A stretch of 64,000 bases of DNA from Ailurus styani (GCA_002007465.1 LNAC01000031.1:5499305-5563304); one strand, 5' to 3'. Counted from the first letter of the stretch, positions 34,960 to 48,414 are shown. Notes: generated from the letters alone by a model not told the origin. Program-made: numbers and translations.

Positions 34960-36182
34960 AAGGGCAGCAGGAGGGTGTTTGTTGATAAGGTGAATGGCAT
35001 GAGCACTTAGGTACAGTTAACTTTTTCAGGTCTTGGGTGATGCTGGTGGCAAAAGTATTTGATGCTGCGCCCTCTGCTCACCACTTAATGTGTCAGCCAC
35101 TTGTGTTGTGCCCATGCCCTTGCCCTTGGCCTGCACAATGTTTCCTACCTAGCCTTGGTTCAGTCTTGCTGTAGAGTGAATGTAGTCTAAACTCTATTAC
35201 CATGAAGTTTTTATCATGTATTATACCTCTACAACTACTTGTTTATTGTTGGGTAACACACACACACACACACACACACAGGGCACTGAATTTCCTTTGA
35301 CTTGCTGAAAGGAATTAATGTGTAACTCACACAATGGGGGTTATAATGCCATCACTGATCCCTTGAAAATAAGACGTGTATCTGTTGAAGAATCATCAAC
35401 ATCTCTTGCACGGTCATATTTTAAGATTGTGCCTGAAAAAGCTACATTTAATACTTAGGTGCAAAAGGTACATTTGTGTACCACTCTGTGAAACTTTACT
35501 TTTCACTTAGATCAGGTGGCTGTTCTAAATTAATTTCTCTCATTTGCAGTTATGAGTTTTCTTGTTCTTATATAAAAGGTGAATCAATAGCTGTTAATGT
35601 ATTGAACTTTATCAACAGTTAAATAATGCCAGTTTTACATCAGTATCCTTGGATACTTCTAATAAAAAAGGAATTAATTCCAATAATGGTTCAAGTTTCA
35701 TGTCTAATTCATGGAATCAGAGTAAAGCATTTAGAAGTTCATTTTGTAACAGATGAACTACTTGGCATTATTGTGAATACTATTATAAATTGAATTCCAA
35801 ACTGCAACGTGATAAAGTTTTTTAGTCTTAGTCTTGGTGATATTAAAAATATGTTGTGATGGAATATAATGTCATAAAAATTTTTAAATAGAACCTATGA
35901 AGAGAATTATACTTGAAATATGTTGCGATGACATGTTAATTCATAATTAAACCCCCCAAGTCTGCAAAATCTATAATCTAAATAGGAGATGTACTTATCA
36001 AAAAGTACAAATATTTGTATGTACATAAGATAGCCAGCCTTAACTTTTTATGATTAGACTGCCTTTGAAGAAAACAGAAATAACTTAGGCATGGCAGTAT
36101 ATAATTTTTCTTTTTGGATTTTAGAAATGTTTGAAATGTTGAAGAATTACTGTACTTTATAAGTTGACTTTAAGTGCCTGTT
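34960..36182. other. Intronic sequence with a CA microsatellite
   Basis: (CA)n at about 35258-35280. Otherwise AT-rich sequence without a recognised repeat or exon. Confidence 0.4.
35258..35280 (+). repeat. (CA)n microsatellite
   Basis: Uninterrupted CA dinucleotides, about 11 units. Confidence 0.95.
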
Positions 36183-36196
36183 ATATTAAATACTCT

Positions 36197-36225
36197 TTTT
36201 TAAGATTTTATTTATTTATTTATTT

Positions 36226-36256
<31 letters not shown>

Positions 36257-36417
36257 CACGAGACAGTATGGACAGGCAGGGGAAAGCACAGAGGGAGAGG
36301 GAGAAGCAGACTCCCCACTGAGTAGGAAGCCCAACATGGGGCTCGATCCTGGGACTCTGGGATCATGAGCTAAGTCAAAGATAGACACTTAACCAACTGA
36401 GCCACCCAGGTGCTCAG
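36197..36417 (-). repeat. CAN-SINE with (GA)n expansion
   Basis: Duplication 'tattaaatactctt' at 36183-36196 and 36418-36431. Confidence 0.95.
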
Positions 36418-36486
36418 TATTAAATACTCTTGTAAAATTATTCTCTAATTTTTTGGTGTTACTTTCTTTAAAATCAGAAATCTTTT

Positions 36487-36686
36487 TTTTAAATTTATTT
36501 TTATTTTTATTTATTTGACAGAGAGAGAGAGATCACAAGTAGGCAGAGAGGCAGGCAGAGGGAGAGAGGAGGAAGCAGGCTCCCTGCTGAGCAGGGAGCC
36601 CAATGCGGGCCTCGATCCCAGGACCCTGAGATCATGACCTGAGCTGATGGCAGAGGCTTTAACCCACTGAGCCACCCAGGCGCCCA
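36487..36686 (-). repeat. CAN-SINE
   Basis: Duplication 'agaaatcttt' at 36477-36486 and 36690-36699, only about 70 bp from the previous copy. Confidence 0.95.
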
Positions 36687-36899
36687 GTTAGAAATCTTTA
36701 ATGAAAGTGTTGAACAAATGGTGGGCAAAACAAAAAGAAATCATTTTATGTGAAGCATTTAGGGAATTATTGAAAACAAAGCTCATATATAGGAAGACCT
36801 TGAAACATATCCCTATGAAATTAAAGGGAAAACTGAACACATTAAATGATGAGAATTCAAATGGTGTGCAAGACTTATTTATTTTTTTATTTTAGTTTT

Positions 36900-37101
36900 T
36901 ATTATTTTTTAAAGATTTTTTATTTATTTGTTTAACAGAGATAGAAACAGCAAGAGAGGGAACACTAGAGAGGGGAGTGAGAGAGGGAGAAGCAGGCTTC
37001 CCCCCGAGGGGGGAGCTTGATGTAGGGCTCCATCTCAAGACCCTGGGATCATGACCTGAGCTGAAGGCATACACTTAATGACTGAGCCACCCAGGTGTCC
37101 C
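36900..37101 (-). repeat. CAN-SINE
   Basis: Antisense copy ending 'gccacccaggtgtccc'. Weak duplication 'gcaagacttattt' / 'acaagatttactt'. Confidence 0.9.
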
Positions 37102-37591
37102 ATGTACAAGATTTACTTGTAGAATTCCATAATTGTGTTTTGAAATACATAGACTTATGAGAAAAATCTTTTCATGGGGCTTATATTTTTAAAAATTGTA
37201 TAAGTTGATATTCTAGTTCAGAGTAAAGTTGAACTGGGAAGTCCTATAATTCTGCAGCATCTAAATTTAGCAAAACCTTAAAAAATAATCATAAATATTT
37301 GGGGAGGTTGTTTTTTTAATTTCAGAAATTTAATTTATAGGTATTTGAGTTTTGTTTTGTTTTTGATTATTGGTCTAAGAAAGGCACTCTGCATGGAGAC
37401 AAAAACCCAAACACTGGTACTTTTAAGAATACTTAGGTTAAATATTCATGTATTTTATTATTAAAAATTAAAATTGAGGACATTCTTCGTTTAGCAAAAT
37501 TTGCTGTGAACTTAGTAAATTCACCAGGTAACTTAGCACCTGAGGAAGATGATATAGGTGTCAGCAATTTAAGATTTACTAACCTAACCCT

Positions 37592-37813
37592 TGGGGTGCC
37601 TGGGTGGCTCAGTTGGTTAAGCGACCAACTCTTAGTTTTGGCTAGGTCATGATCTTAGGGTCCTGAGATTGAGCTTGTATGAGGTTCTAAACTCTGGGGA
37701 GTTTGCTTGAGGATTTTCTGTCTCTCCCTCTGCCCCTCCCCCCACTTGCTTGCTCATGCTGTCTCTCAAATAAATCTTAAAAAAAAAAAAAAGTCAATGT
37801 TACCATAAAAAAA
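37592..37813 (+). repeat. CAN-SINE with an extra 3' segment after its A tail
   Basis: Head 'ggggtgcctgggtggctcag'. The A tail at 37779-37791 is followed by 'gtcaatgttaccat' and a second A run. The duplication 'taagatttactaacc' lies at 37570-37584 and only after that second run (37814-37828), so the extra bases moved with the element. Confidence 0.85.
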
Positions 37814-37942
37814 TAAGATTTACTAACCCTAAAGTGCAATTTGGAAAAATATAAAAATAATACAATCATAAAAAAATACTTTCCTCAGAAAAGTATCTGT
37901 GATAGACACAACTAAGAAATTGTTTAAGGTATATGAAAATGA

Positions 37943-38131
37943 GGGGTGTCTGGGAGGCACAGTCAATTAAGCATCCGATTCTTGATTTCCACTCAGATTA
38001 TGATCTCAGGTTAATGAGATCAAGCTCCTAGTCCCGTTCCTTGCTCAGCCAGGACTCTGCTTGAGATTGTCTCTCTCTCCCTGTCTGCCCCTCCCTCCAT
38101 GCATGCATGCTTTCTCTCAAATCTTTAAAAC
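37943..38131 (+). repeat. CAN-SINE, older
   Basis: 12-bp duplication 'atatgaaaatga' at 37931-37942 and 38132-38143. Confidence 0.9.
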
Positions 38132-38519
38132 ATATGAAAATGAATCTGTGTATAATTTTAATATTGAAATAATATAGGCTTTTTACTTTAATTAGCACAG
38201 ATATAAGAATTTTTTGAAAGTATATTATTTTTGAAAATTGTTTTTAAATTATGTAGGTCCACAGATAAAAATCTTATTAACTGGTTAATAAGATTTGAAA
38301 AATGATTTAATTTTAGTTATTTTCAGTACCTTTTTTATCCTAAAACACATCCTGGTTTGGGTGATCCCCTCCTTGCAAATTTCTCTCTACAAATTAACTC
38401 CTTCTTCTGATTTTTCTTTTCCCCAGGACTTTTCTCCCAGTCCTGTAGACTTAATATCTTGCTATAAACACTGATTCTTGTCTCTCTCTTTTACAGAGAT
38501 CAGTGATAGGATAAAAAAT

Positions 38520-38900
38520 GAAGAAGAAGGAGATGATGCAGTTTGAACCTACACAGGAGCAATAGGAAATGGATAGATATGCGAGATAACAGAAAAGACT
38601 GGTCATTTGGGTATGAAATTGGAGAATATTAGAATGTGGAAGGTGACTCCCACTCAGTGACATGAATACCTGAGTTGATGGTGGTGCTGTTAACTATCAT
38701 AGGGACCTCAAGAAAGGAAGGAAGTTTCAGAGGGGAGATGATAAGATTGTTTGGGGATATGCTGAGTTTGAGGTGCCTGTGGAACATCCAAGAGAGTTAT
38801 CCAGTATGGAGTTGGATAATTAGAACAGGTGCTCCAACATACATGTTGTAGCAGAAGACATGGATGTGGATTAATCTGTCTAGTACAAAGACCAAAAGGA
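38520..38900 (+). repeat. Ancient interspersed repeat, family unnamed
   Basis: 'atgctgagtttgaggtgcct' and 'gtggaacatccaag' are a motif I associate with a common old mammalian repeat. Related stretches occur at 41.69-41.87 and 42.70-42.99 kb. Confidence 0.4.
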
Positions 38901-39542
38901 AGAGAAAGAGAAGGATCTGGTGTGTCCAAGACAGCTGTGGTGTCCAAGATAGAGTTGTGGGAGAAACCGTGGTCTTATAGTCAATGGATTGGCCTTTGGA
39001 GAAGGGAGAGCCCAGAATTAGTGTCAAGTGTAGCAGGTTGGAGGGAAGACTTGACATTTGGCCTTTGTGAGATTCTAATAGCTGTAGGAGGACTTTAGGC
39101 CTTGCTGAGATAGGAAATGTTCCCAGAAATAGTTTACCATTTGAAATTTTTAGACTTAAATTTAATAAACTTCTGACGTATGATAGTCTTTAATATAGTT
39201 GTACAGTGTAGCTTTTATTCTAATACTTTTCTACAAACTCAGTATCTTTATTTTTAGTATGACTTTTTTTGAAGTTTTATTTTGTACAAGGGCACATTGA
39301 TTAGAGTGGACTTCTTAATGTCTTGCCAGGAACATCAGTTTTATTAAATAATTTGATACATGGACCTGTTCTAGAAATCTGACTATTCATTGAGTCAGCC
39401 CAAAACAGTTTTAAAAATCTCTTTTTATTTTATTCTTAGAATCTGTTTCTCAGTGGTATCCATGGACAAAATTTTAACTTTCTTACATTTTATTTTTACG
39501 TACTAGCTTTTTCTTTTTAAAATTATATCAAGAACATATTCT

Positions 39543-39643
39543 GGGGGTGCCTGTCTGGCTCAGTCAGTGGAACACATAATACTTGATCTCAGAGTTGTGA
39601 GTTCAACCCTCACATTGGGTATGGAGCCTACTATTAAAAAAAA
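39543..39643 (+). repeat. Old CAN-SINE
   Basis: 'gggggtgcctgtctggctca' head and 'ggtatggagcctactattaa' end. Confidence 0.85.
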
Positions 39644-39649
39644 ATGTAT

Positions 39650-40785
39650 CCTGTATGTATACACTTTATTTAGTAATTAAACCATCTAATTTAAGTATTT
39701 TTCCTCCTGTAATATATGCCTCTGCATTATGTCTTACATGTTCATTTTGATCCTTCAGCTTTGGTATATGATTTCTCTTTCAGTAGAAAAATGCTGGGTT
39801 CTTTCATCACAATTACAGTCATTGGTCTGATAATCCTGTGAGTCAGTCTACACAAAACAAGAAGCTCATATCAAACTCCTGGCAGGTTTAGTTAAAATTA
39901 AAATGCATGCTCAACTGTAGAGATTGTCAAGTGTGGAAATAATATTTGTCCAGCTGGACAGCTTTCTTTTGTAGTTGCTAAATGAAAGTTGAGATTCTGT
40001 CTGCTCTTTGAAAGCTTCTGTGTCATGAAGGTAATTTGGACTGTTTGTGGTTTGACAGGGATTATTAAAATCAGATGAACTGAAGGGAAGCAAGTGTGAG
40101 AAAGCAAAATTGACACTGACACTCTCTATTATTTGCAGCTTGGATCATGATGACTATGTTGATATGATAGATTCACTGTTGAGATATGTTAAGCAGCAAA
40201 TAAAGTAAAAAGCAAGAATAGTGATGGATTTTCAGATTTAACATGAAGAAATCCTATATTTATTTTCACTGATTGCTTTTTAAATAGATTTTCAGGTCAT
40301 TAGTTATGAATTTGCTTTAACCAACAACAAATTTTCCTCCTATTAAACTATAGAATTGAAAAACATACTGCAAAGACAATAAAACAGAAGATTAAATATT
40401 AGAGAAATAGATCACATGATTAAAATAATAGAATTTTAAAATGAGAAGGTTCCCTAAAGATAATTTTCATCTAAAATGGCTTAAGTTGTTAAGAAGCATT
40501 TAAAAATGGTTTAAGCCACCATTGTAGATAACTTTTTTGATTGAAAATCATAAATTATATTATTCTTCTATGTGGCCTATAAATAATACTGTGGACACTG
40601 ATGAAGTAAATACCGTCCATAAATAATGATTTTCTACTGAAAATGTCCTTAGTAGAGGGAGTTACAGCTAGGACACTATTTCAAGTCGTTAATCAAGGAC
40701 TGTTATGGCAGAAAAATACATTTAAATATGAAGAAATGTATATGTAAACAAAGTAAAAAACCTGGAGTTGTCCTATGCATTGTGG
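39650..40785. other. Intronic sequence, nothing recognised
   Basis: AT-rich. The overlapping antisense frames at 39898-40122 carry no family signal. Confidence 0.35.
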
Positions 40786-40799
40786 AATTTCAGTGGTAT

Positions 40800-41330
40800 T
40801 TAAGCAGGGTAGCGAACGATCCGATTTGGTTCACAAAACAAGAAGTTTAATGCTAATATGCAAGTTGGACACAAACTCGGTGTCCATAGTTCAGTTTAAC
40901 TCAATTCTGACACTATCTGTAGTTAGCACAGACCCCACAAGTTAATGGCTCAGTCCCACAAGACTGCCCCTACCTTAGATGAGAGCCTCAAATATCATCT
41001 CCAGGGGATGTCTACTTGTGCCCAGCTGACTACAGATTTGAGGGCTCCCACAGCCTCCTAGTCAGGTTCAATAAATCATTAGAGTGACTCACAGAACTCA
41101 AGAAAGTGCTTTAGTTCTGGCTACAGTATTTTTAGAAAGGATACAACTCAGGAATGGCCAATGGAAGAGATTTATAGGACAAAGTAAGGTGGGAGGTAGG
41201 GTAGGACAAGGAGCAATAACCAAATATGTATTTCTTAATAAACCACAAGGTGTAAGTCATGGAGGCCAGATAGGAGGTTTTTCCATTTTTTTTTCAGCAG
41301 GAAATAATGTCAGATTTAAGACACTGGACG
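40800..41330. repeat. Probable old interspersed repeat (LTR-like)
   Basis: 'agagtgactcacagaactca', 'aggatacaactcaggaatgg' and 'ccaatggaagagatttatag' look like a dispersed mammalian LTR-type repeat. The family is not assigned. Confidence 0.35.
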
Positions 41331-41424
41331 CACCCAGAGGAAGAAGTCAAATTTAAGAACATTTGGTTACCATTTAATATATTAGGGAAGAGAAAGGGTC
41401 AAAGAATTTGGTGATCATTTAAAA

Positions 41425-41612
41425 CAGAAGTCAGCAAACTTTTTTTCTCTAAAGGCCAGATAGTAAATATTTTAGAATTTATGGACTACATATGGCCACT
41501 GTGGCATATTCTTTTTTTTTTTTAACAACTCTTTAGAAATGTAAAGACAATTCATAGTTTGCTGGCCATAGAAAACACAGACTGTGCTACAGTTGACTGA
41601 CACCTGATTGAA
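41425..41612 (+). repeat. hAT-Charlie-type non-autonomous DNA transposon
   Basis: 'cagaagtcagcaaacttttt' and 'aaggccagatagtaaatatt' open the element. 'agttgactgacacctg' closes it as a decayed terminal inverted repeat. Confidence 0.65.
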
Positions 41613-41689
41613 GTTAGTAAGGCAAGGAAGAGGAGAGAGATTAGGGAGGTGGTGACCCTGTAGTATAGGAAGAGAAGCCAGTTTAAGGA

Positions 41690-42990
41690 AAAGATTTTAT
41701 ATTAAATTTTGGACTTGTTACATTCAAGAGACCTTTGAAACAGCAACGTGGAATTGCCTCGTAAATGTTCGGAATTATGTGTTGAGGTTTTGGAGGAAGA
41801 ACTAGGTTAGAGATACAGACTTTAAATTTTTAGCATAGAGAAAACAATGGATGAGGTTAAACATGTAGAATAAGAAGATTCCAGCCTGAAATGGCCTGGA
41901 AGAGAAAGGGAGGAAAACTTTCTGTATTTCCTTTCCTGAGTCAGGGAAGGGGAGTAAGGATATATGGGAAAACTACAGCCTTAGAACTAAAAGGAATAGA
42001 TTTTTTGAGATTTGAGGAGGATGAAATCCAAATGAATAAAAGTAAAACAGAATTTCTAAAAATTAAAATACTTTAGAATAAAACAAAAAAATCTACTCTG
42101 GCAAAATTATATAGAAAGAAACAGTAGTTTTGGATGAAGAATGTTTAGGGAAAGTAGTTAAAATGAGAAGCAGATTCTAGAGAGAACTCTGAATATCACA
42201 CAAAACTAGTCTGGTTAATTTAAGCAAAGAAAAAATCAGTGGCTCTTGTTCAGTGGAACAGGGAGAAGATTTATTGTGTGTCTCTGACAGAATCAAACCA
42301 AAACAAACCCAAAAAACAACATATGAACTTTTAATCTCAGAAGGAAAGGAAGTGGGCAATTATAGGGCCACAAGAAAAAAATCCATGTACTTTCTCTTGG
42401 GAGGCTGGATTTAACTTGGTTGGTATACCACTAAGTGGTTCCCTGTTCCAGCCTTCATTCTAAATTTCAGGATTTCTTTGCATCTGATGGTTCACTTTGT
42501 GTCAGATGTCTCATCTTGGATAATTAGTTATGACAGGAAAGCTGGGTGCTCTAGCATAGAAATTGACCACCATTGTATATCCCTGAATTGTCTATCAGAT
42601 TAAAAAGAGAAATTTGAGCTGGACAGCTACCTAAATTGGAAACTCCTACCAGGAGCCTGTGAGTAAATGTGTAAGGGACAAGAAAGGTACTAGGAATCTG
42701 TAATACTTAGGAAGATTGGCAAGAGAGGAGATGTCAAAGAAGGAGTAGCTGTCAGTACCAAATAGTGCAGAGATTAAGTATGATAGGAATGGAAAAATAT
42801 TTTGTCACTCGCAGTGCAAGGATGGAGGCAGAAACCAGATTGCTCTGAATTGAAAAGTGAATGAGAGAGAAGATAAAAGATGAGGAAATATGGACTACTG
42901 TTTGCCGATGTTGGCTATGAATAGAAGGAGGTTCTAGGGAGGGTTTTGTCGATTTCTAAAAAGCAAGAAACAAACATGTTTATAGGCAGA
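41690..42990 (+). repeat. Decayed pieces of the unnamed ancient repeat, with unique sequence between
   Basis: 'gagatacagactttaaattt', 'agcatagagaaaac' (41.8 kb) and 'gaggcagaaaccagattgct', 'ggttctagggagggttttgt' (42.8-42.95 kb) keep the order of the family also seen at 38.5 kb. The middle is not assigned. Confidence 0.35.
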
Positions 42991-43263
42991 TGAAAGGGAT
43001 ATTGATGACACGGGACTAGTTAGTGAATATACTATTAATACTATTAACTTAATATTATTAACAGCATTTTAGGAGAAATTCTTAAAATCCTTGGAACATA
43101 CTTTAAGACCTACATTCTTTAGAAGAACCAATTTAGATACAAAGCACATAGCAAGTTTAAATCATTCTTACAGTTATTAAAAGAAAATTCCTTAAAAATG
43201 TAGTCAACATGTCTTATAAGCTGTGTTTATTATTCCTAGTTTATATGCAATACAATTGCCTTT

Positions 43264-43402
43264 TTTAAAAAAAGATTTTATTTATTTATTTGACAGAGAG
43301 AGAGAGATCATCACAAGTAGGCAGAGAGGCAGGCAAAGAGAGAGGAGGAAGCAGGCTCCCCACCGAGCAGAGAGCCTGATGCTGGGCTCGATGCCAGGAC
43401 CC
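43264..43402 (-). repeat. CAN-SINE, 5'-truncated
   Basis: Tail and middle are present, from 'aaagattttatttatttatt' to 'ctcgatgccaggaccc'. The tRNA-like head is missing. Confidence 0.9.
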
Positions 43403-43409
43403 ATGATTT

Positions 43410-44275
43410 GTGAGTATCTTTTGGTCTAATCTGAAAATACAAAATAATTTTGTGACTTTTAAATCATATGAATATGCAAGGGCTAAGTTAAAAAAATGTA
43501 GAAATTAAAATTTGGTTTCACATTATCTTGGTTTTCACTGTTGAATTAAGGCAAGAGATGGCTAGGATTCCATATTGAAGATTATAAAGTTAATAAAATA
43601 AAAATGTTTTCTAGAAAGAGAAGTGCATTGAAAAAGCAGTGTCAGATTTGTGGGTAAAACATATGACAATTAATTCTGTTTGCTTGTCAAGCTACAGTAG
43701 TGTATTCTGACTGATCCTGTCAATTTCTACCTCATACGTACACATATTTAAATTACTAATAGAGTTACAAAGGGGATTTTAATAGCCATAACATGTTAAC
43801 ATGCTTACTTATTGGCTGTGTATTAATATTCCCAGTCAGAATTTCCACAATTATTAATAGAAAGCATACCAGTCCGTGGTAGGAATCCTAATACATAGAT
43901 GAGAGTTGAGGGAAAAAAAAAGAATATCAAGTTCTATATTTCCTAATATAGGACATTAATGTGTAAGGTATTTTAAATGACTATCAACAAATTGAGATCC
44001 ATTTGGGTTGTTTCTCAGTCTTTGGAGAGGCTAAAGCATTAAAATTTCAACTTCTAGTAATTGATGAAAAGAAGTAAATTTCTGGTGACTTTGAAATATC
44101 ACAGGGGGTAGATCTCACCTTAAAAAATTTATTTTTGGAAATTGGTTTCATAATGACGGAAATTTATAATAGTTCTAGGGAAAGCTGTCAAATGCACATG
44201 GCAATAAATAAGTCAATACATATAAGATGTAAAATAATGATTTTTTTTTAAGTACAGGTGTATACAGGGGGTGGT
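43410..44275. other. Intronic sequence, nothing recognised
   Basis: AT-rich, no repeat or exon I can support. Confidence 0.35.
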
Positions 44276-44279
44276 TTAT

Positions 44280-44520
44280 AGCATTGGGATTCAGGACAGC
44301 CTTTGAAATAGTTGGAATCCCAGCTTTACCACTTCCTATGCAAGTAATCTTGGGCAACTCAAAGAAACCTTTGTGCCTCAGTTTCTACATCTTTAATGTG
44401 GAGAATATAATAGTACATATCCTGTAGAATTATGGAAAGAATTAAAAGAATGCATACATATAAAGTACTTAGAATAGTCCATGGTCTATAAAAATGCTAT
44501 GTAAAAGTTAGCTATAATTA
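44280..44520 (+). repeat. MIR SINE
   Basis: 'gctttaccacttcctatgca', 'cttgggcaactcaaagaaac', 'gcctcagtttctacatcttt', 'aaagtacttagaatagtcca': sense MIR along nearly its full length. Confidence 0.85.
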
Positions 44521-45324
44521 TCACTAAAATTACTATTTAGCTACCATACCTTTAATCCATGTCTTAATAAATGAATACAGTGAACTACATAAAATTTTCA
44601 AGACTTAGGGAAAGTCATGATACTGATTTTTAGTAAGGTTATATAATATTTATGATATTGGCAGGACTTTGTGAATGATCCAGGAGAACTACTTTGTGAC
44701 TAAGTGTGGATGGAAAAGTAAAAATAAGACAGACCAGGGAAGAAAAAACTTGTTGAAATTTATTTTCACTCTGCCTTTTTTTTTTTAAACCAGCAACTCA
44801 AACCAAACCAGCAATACAACAAATAATACAAGGAATATAAAAAATACAAAAAATAATAGGTCAGGGATACATGATGTCTGTGAAGATGTGATTCCCTAAT
44901 GTCACCCTGTTCCTTGTGGAAGCATGATACTCAAAGTCAGTTGATCTCCTACATCTTTTGTTGAGTGAAGAGTATGCCAAGTCAAGGGAGCTCAGAAACA
45001 TGGGCTAGCTGCTTCTCAGAATATTTTAGAAATCGGGGGGGTTGTGGTGGAACATCAATATAAGCATCTACCTATTACTTGCTGCCTCACATTTCCTCTT
45101 TTCACATCTTATTTCTTGCTAAGCTATAGATTCAATGTAAGCTTTTCATGTAATAGTCCTGGGGAAGGGAAAGGGAAATAATTAAAATTGGTTCTGAGTT
45201 CATGACACAGGAAAATGATGGTATTAATGAGTGAAATAGTCCATTGGAAGAGTTAATTTGGGGGAGGATTTCAGAAATATGTCCTCCTCCTCCAATTCCT
45301 TACAGAATACAGCAAATTTATAGC

Positions 45325-45690
45325 TAAAAGAAACCTCAGAGCGTAATAAATCCATCCATCTCATTTTATAAATGAGGAATGTGAGCTCTGTCCCTCTTGA
45401 GAGATCAAGTGATTTAAAGTCACATTAACAGAACTAGAATCAGAACTCAAATCTATTGATTTTTTTTTGAGATTTTTTATTTATTTGACACAGAGAGAGA
45501 GATCACAAGTAGGCAGAGAGGCAGCAGAGAGAGCTGATGAAGCAGGCTCCCCGCTGAGCAGGGAGCCTGATGCGGGGCTCCATCCCAGGACTCTGAGATC
45601 ATGACCTGAGCCAAAGGCAGAGGCCTAACCTACTGAGCCATCCAGGCGCCCCAAATCTATTGATTCTTGATTCAATGGTGTTTATAGTTA
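45325..45690 (-). repeat. MIR SINE split by a CAN-SINE
   Basis: 'ccatctcattttataaatga' to 'aactagaatcagaactcaaa' is antisense MIR. It resumes after the nested SINE at 45652. Confidence 0.65.
45462..45651 (-). repeat. CAN-SINE nested in MIR
   Basis: 14-bp duplication 'caaatctattgatt' at 45448-45461 and 45652-45665. Confidence 0.95.
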
Positions 45691-48410
45691 AATCTGTTTT
45701 AGTATCATGGAACACTTTGAAACTTGTTTAGTTAAATGTGGTACAGAAATTTTTAATTAATCAGAACATTTCCTTACCATGCTCATTAAAAGTGTTTATT
45801 TTACGCCAGACAGTAGGACTTCAGGTAAACTAGAGCTGGTGGAGAGATTAAGTCCACAGTTTGTGCATAGGTCTGAAAAGGCATGTGACCTTCCTTTCTG
45901 GGCTTTTCCACAGAGGAGAAGTCATGTGGTTCTAATGTTTCCCCTTTACTAACTCACTTGCAGTGTAGATTTTTTCCCAAAGGTTGGTCTTTCTATCTTT
46001 TTTCACTTTTTAAAAGCGTATAGATGATTATGAGAAAGCATACATTTGGTTGGTTATAAGAAAAATGGCACTCTGGATATTTATTATTGAAGAAACAGGG
46101 AAAAAAAGATAAAATGAGGGTTCTAATCATTATATGTGTTTAAATAATGAAAAAGAGACCCTAGGTTAGAAAGGTAGCATTTTAAAGTATATTAAAAGAC
46201 AAGGGAGATTCCAAAATTACTTTTGTGGGCTTTCTTTTGATTACATGAGGTTTTACTTTTTTTTATTGCTTTATTTTAATGTTTTCTGGCCGTGCTTATA
46301 ATATGTACATATTTTATTATAGTAACTGTTCTTAGGAATTTATAACTCAACTGTTATAGTTTGCCTGTGGCTTAAACTTGATCTACAGATGTTTGGCTTA
46401 GATATAATTCTTCAAACATTACTCATTTTTAAAAGGCAATAATTAATATTAGATTGGCTGTTAATCCTTGTTTGAAATATTAAGTACTGTTTTTTTTAAA
46501 TCTTATACCAAAAATAGTCAAACATTACAGGAGAATGAATATTTAAAATATAGTACAGTTAGTGGAATAGTGGAATAGTGGAATGACAGTTTCAAAAACA
46601 AAGGTACTGTACTTTAAAAAGTTTCAACTCCCATTTTTGGTTGATCATGGATTAGAATAAGAGACTTCATTCATTATGACAGATGATGATTACCTCCCTG
46701 GTGACAACAGTTTAATAGTTGTACAGAAACATAAACAGATTATGAAGCTCTATCTTGACCCACAGCTTCACAACCGTTTCCTTTTTCCCCCTTAAATTTT
46801 TTTAAAGGTTTTTCTGCATTTCCAAAATACCTCTGAGATATTTGTCAAGTTATGTTAGTCCCTTAATAATTCATTTTTTTGTTGTTAAGGCCATGGTTAT
46901 TTTTACTTAGAGAGTAACAGCGCTCTTTCTATGGGCTCCTTTGCATATTATTATTATTATTATTTTTACTGTTACTGTTTCTACTCCTTCAGAGGAGAGA
47001 CTGTCCAATCTCCCTCTTCTTCGTCTTCCTCCCTGTCCCCTCATGATGCCCAGGCCCAGTGTCATACTGTGGGCCCATGGAGTGCGTGGAAGGAAGAGAG
47101 GACTACTAGTGCCTGTACTCATACACATTCGGTGTGTGCTTCTTTGTTACCACAGTCCTGCAGGCATCACTGCCATCCTGTTCTGTCACTCAAGTTTGAA
47201 CTTTTACATTCAAACTTGAGCATCACTTAACCACAGTCTACTCTCTCCTTTTAATTTATTTCTCTTGTTGGTCCTGTGAATCTCTTCATTCTGGTTAATT
47301 TCCTCATCCTCTTCTATTTTGCCCATGAAGTTTTCTCTTATCCTATCACATAGAGTTTTAAACTTGCTGCCTCTTTACCTCTTTACTTTTCTCTTGTCCT
47401 TCATCACCTTGAAACGGTTTCTTAAATACAGAAGCATCACAGATGGATGCTAGTCACGTGAAAGCTCTGAACCATCATTAATCTGGTACCTGTTGTTATC
47501 AAATGGCATTCCCTTAATGTCTTCTTTGTATTTATTGATTAACTTCTCTATTGAGGTTAGATAGAGACAATCACACAACTGTATATATTGGGTATCCTTC
47601 AAAATCGTGTCCTGAACCCCATCTGAATGCTCAACATGTTTCAGTCCATTATTGTTTTACTCCAAAACTCATTTCAATGAAATATATAACACACATTTAA
47701 TACCACAGTAACAAAGAAGAACAAGTTTCTTTTAATAGCATTTGCAAGCATAAAAACCACAAAATAATACACAAAGTTTGGTGAAATATTCAGTTAGTCA
47801 AGAGATATTTAGGAATTATATGAGTTTTGAGTTAGACTTTGAGAGGAATGATAAACACAAATTGGCAAGAGGTCTTAAGATTGGAAGATGTTTCAAATGA
47901 AGACAGATAGAAAATGAAATAAAAGATCAAAAGCACCTTGAGAGCAGGCATAATTTCTTTTTCAAGTATTTTTCCTAATTACTTATGTTTAAAAAAAGAA
48001 AACCACAGGTCCCAAAAGGTATCATCAGACCAAGTTCCCAAACTGGGGTTTGATACCTAATCTAATTGCAATTTCAACTTCCACCAGAAATGTGGCCTTA
48101 ACTGGTCAGTCAGGAAACTTCTTTTTATAAGTGCCAGTAAGTCCTGTCACCTGTGTCCTCTCCATCCCCTAAAAAAAGAGGAGGTAAACTGCATGATAAG
48201 ACCCTTTGCTATTTTCCCTAGAAAACAATCTGGTCTGGAACAATCCTTTTCTTTTACTAATTACTGTTATGCCCCTACCCTGTTCAATAAAATCCTTCCA
48301 TTTTGTACAACTCCTGGGAGTGCTTCTCTATTTGCTAGATGAGGTGCTGCTGATTCATAGTTTAACAAAGCCAATTAGATCTTCAAATTCACTTGGTTGA
48401 ATTTTGCTTT
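45691..48410. other. Long intronic stretch without recognised repeats
   Basis: Contains an ATT run at 46949-46966, a GGAATAGT triplet repeat at about 46563-46585 and a 12-bp-arm hairpin at 47189-47220. The overlapping frames at 46907-47230 are on both strands and low-complexity, so they are not called as genes. Confidence 0.4.
47189..47220. repeat. Perfect inverted repeat (hairpin)
   Basis: Arms 'ctcaagtttgaa' and 'ttcaaacttgag', 12 bp each, fully complementary, with the 8-base loop 'cttttaca'. Confidence 0.9.
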
Positions 48411-48414
48411 TTAA

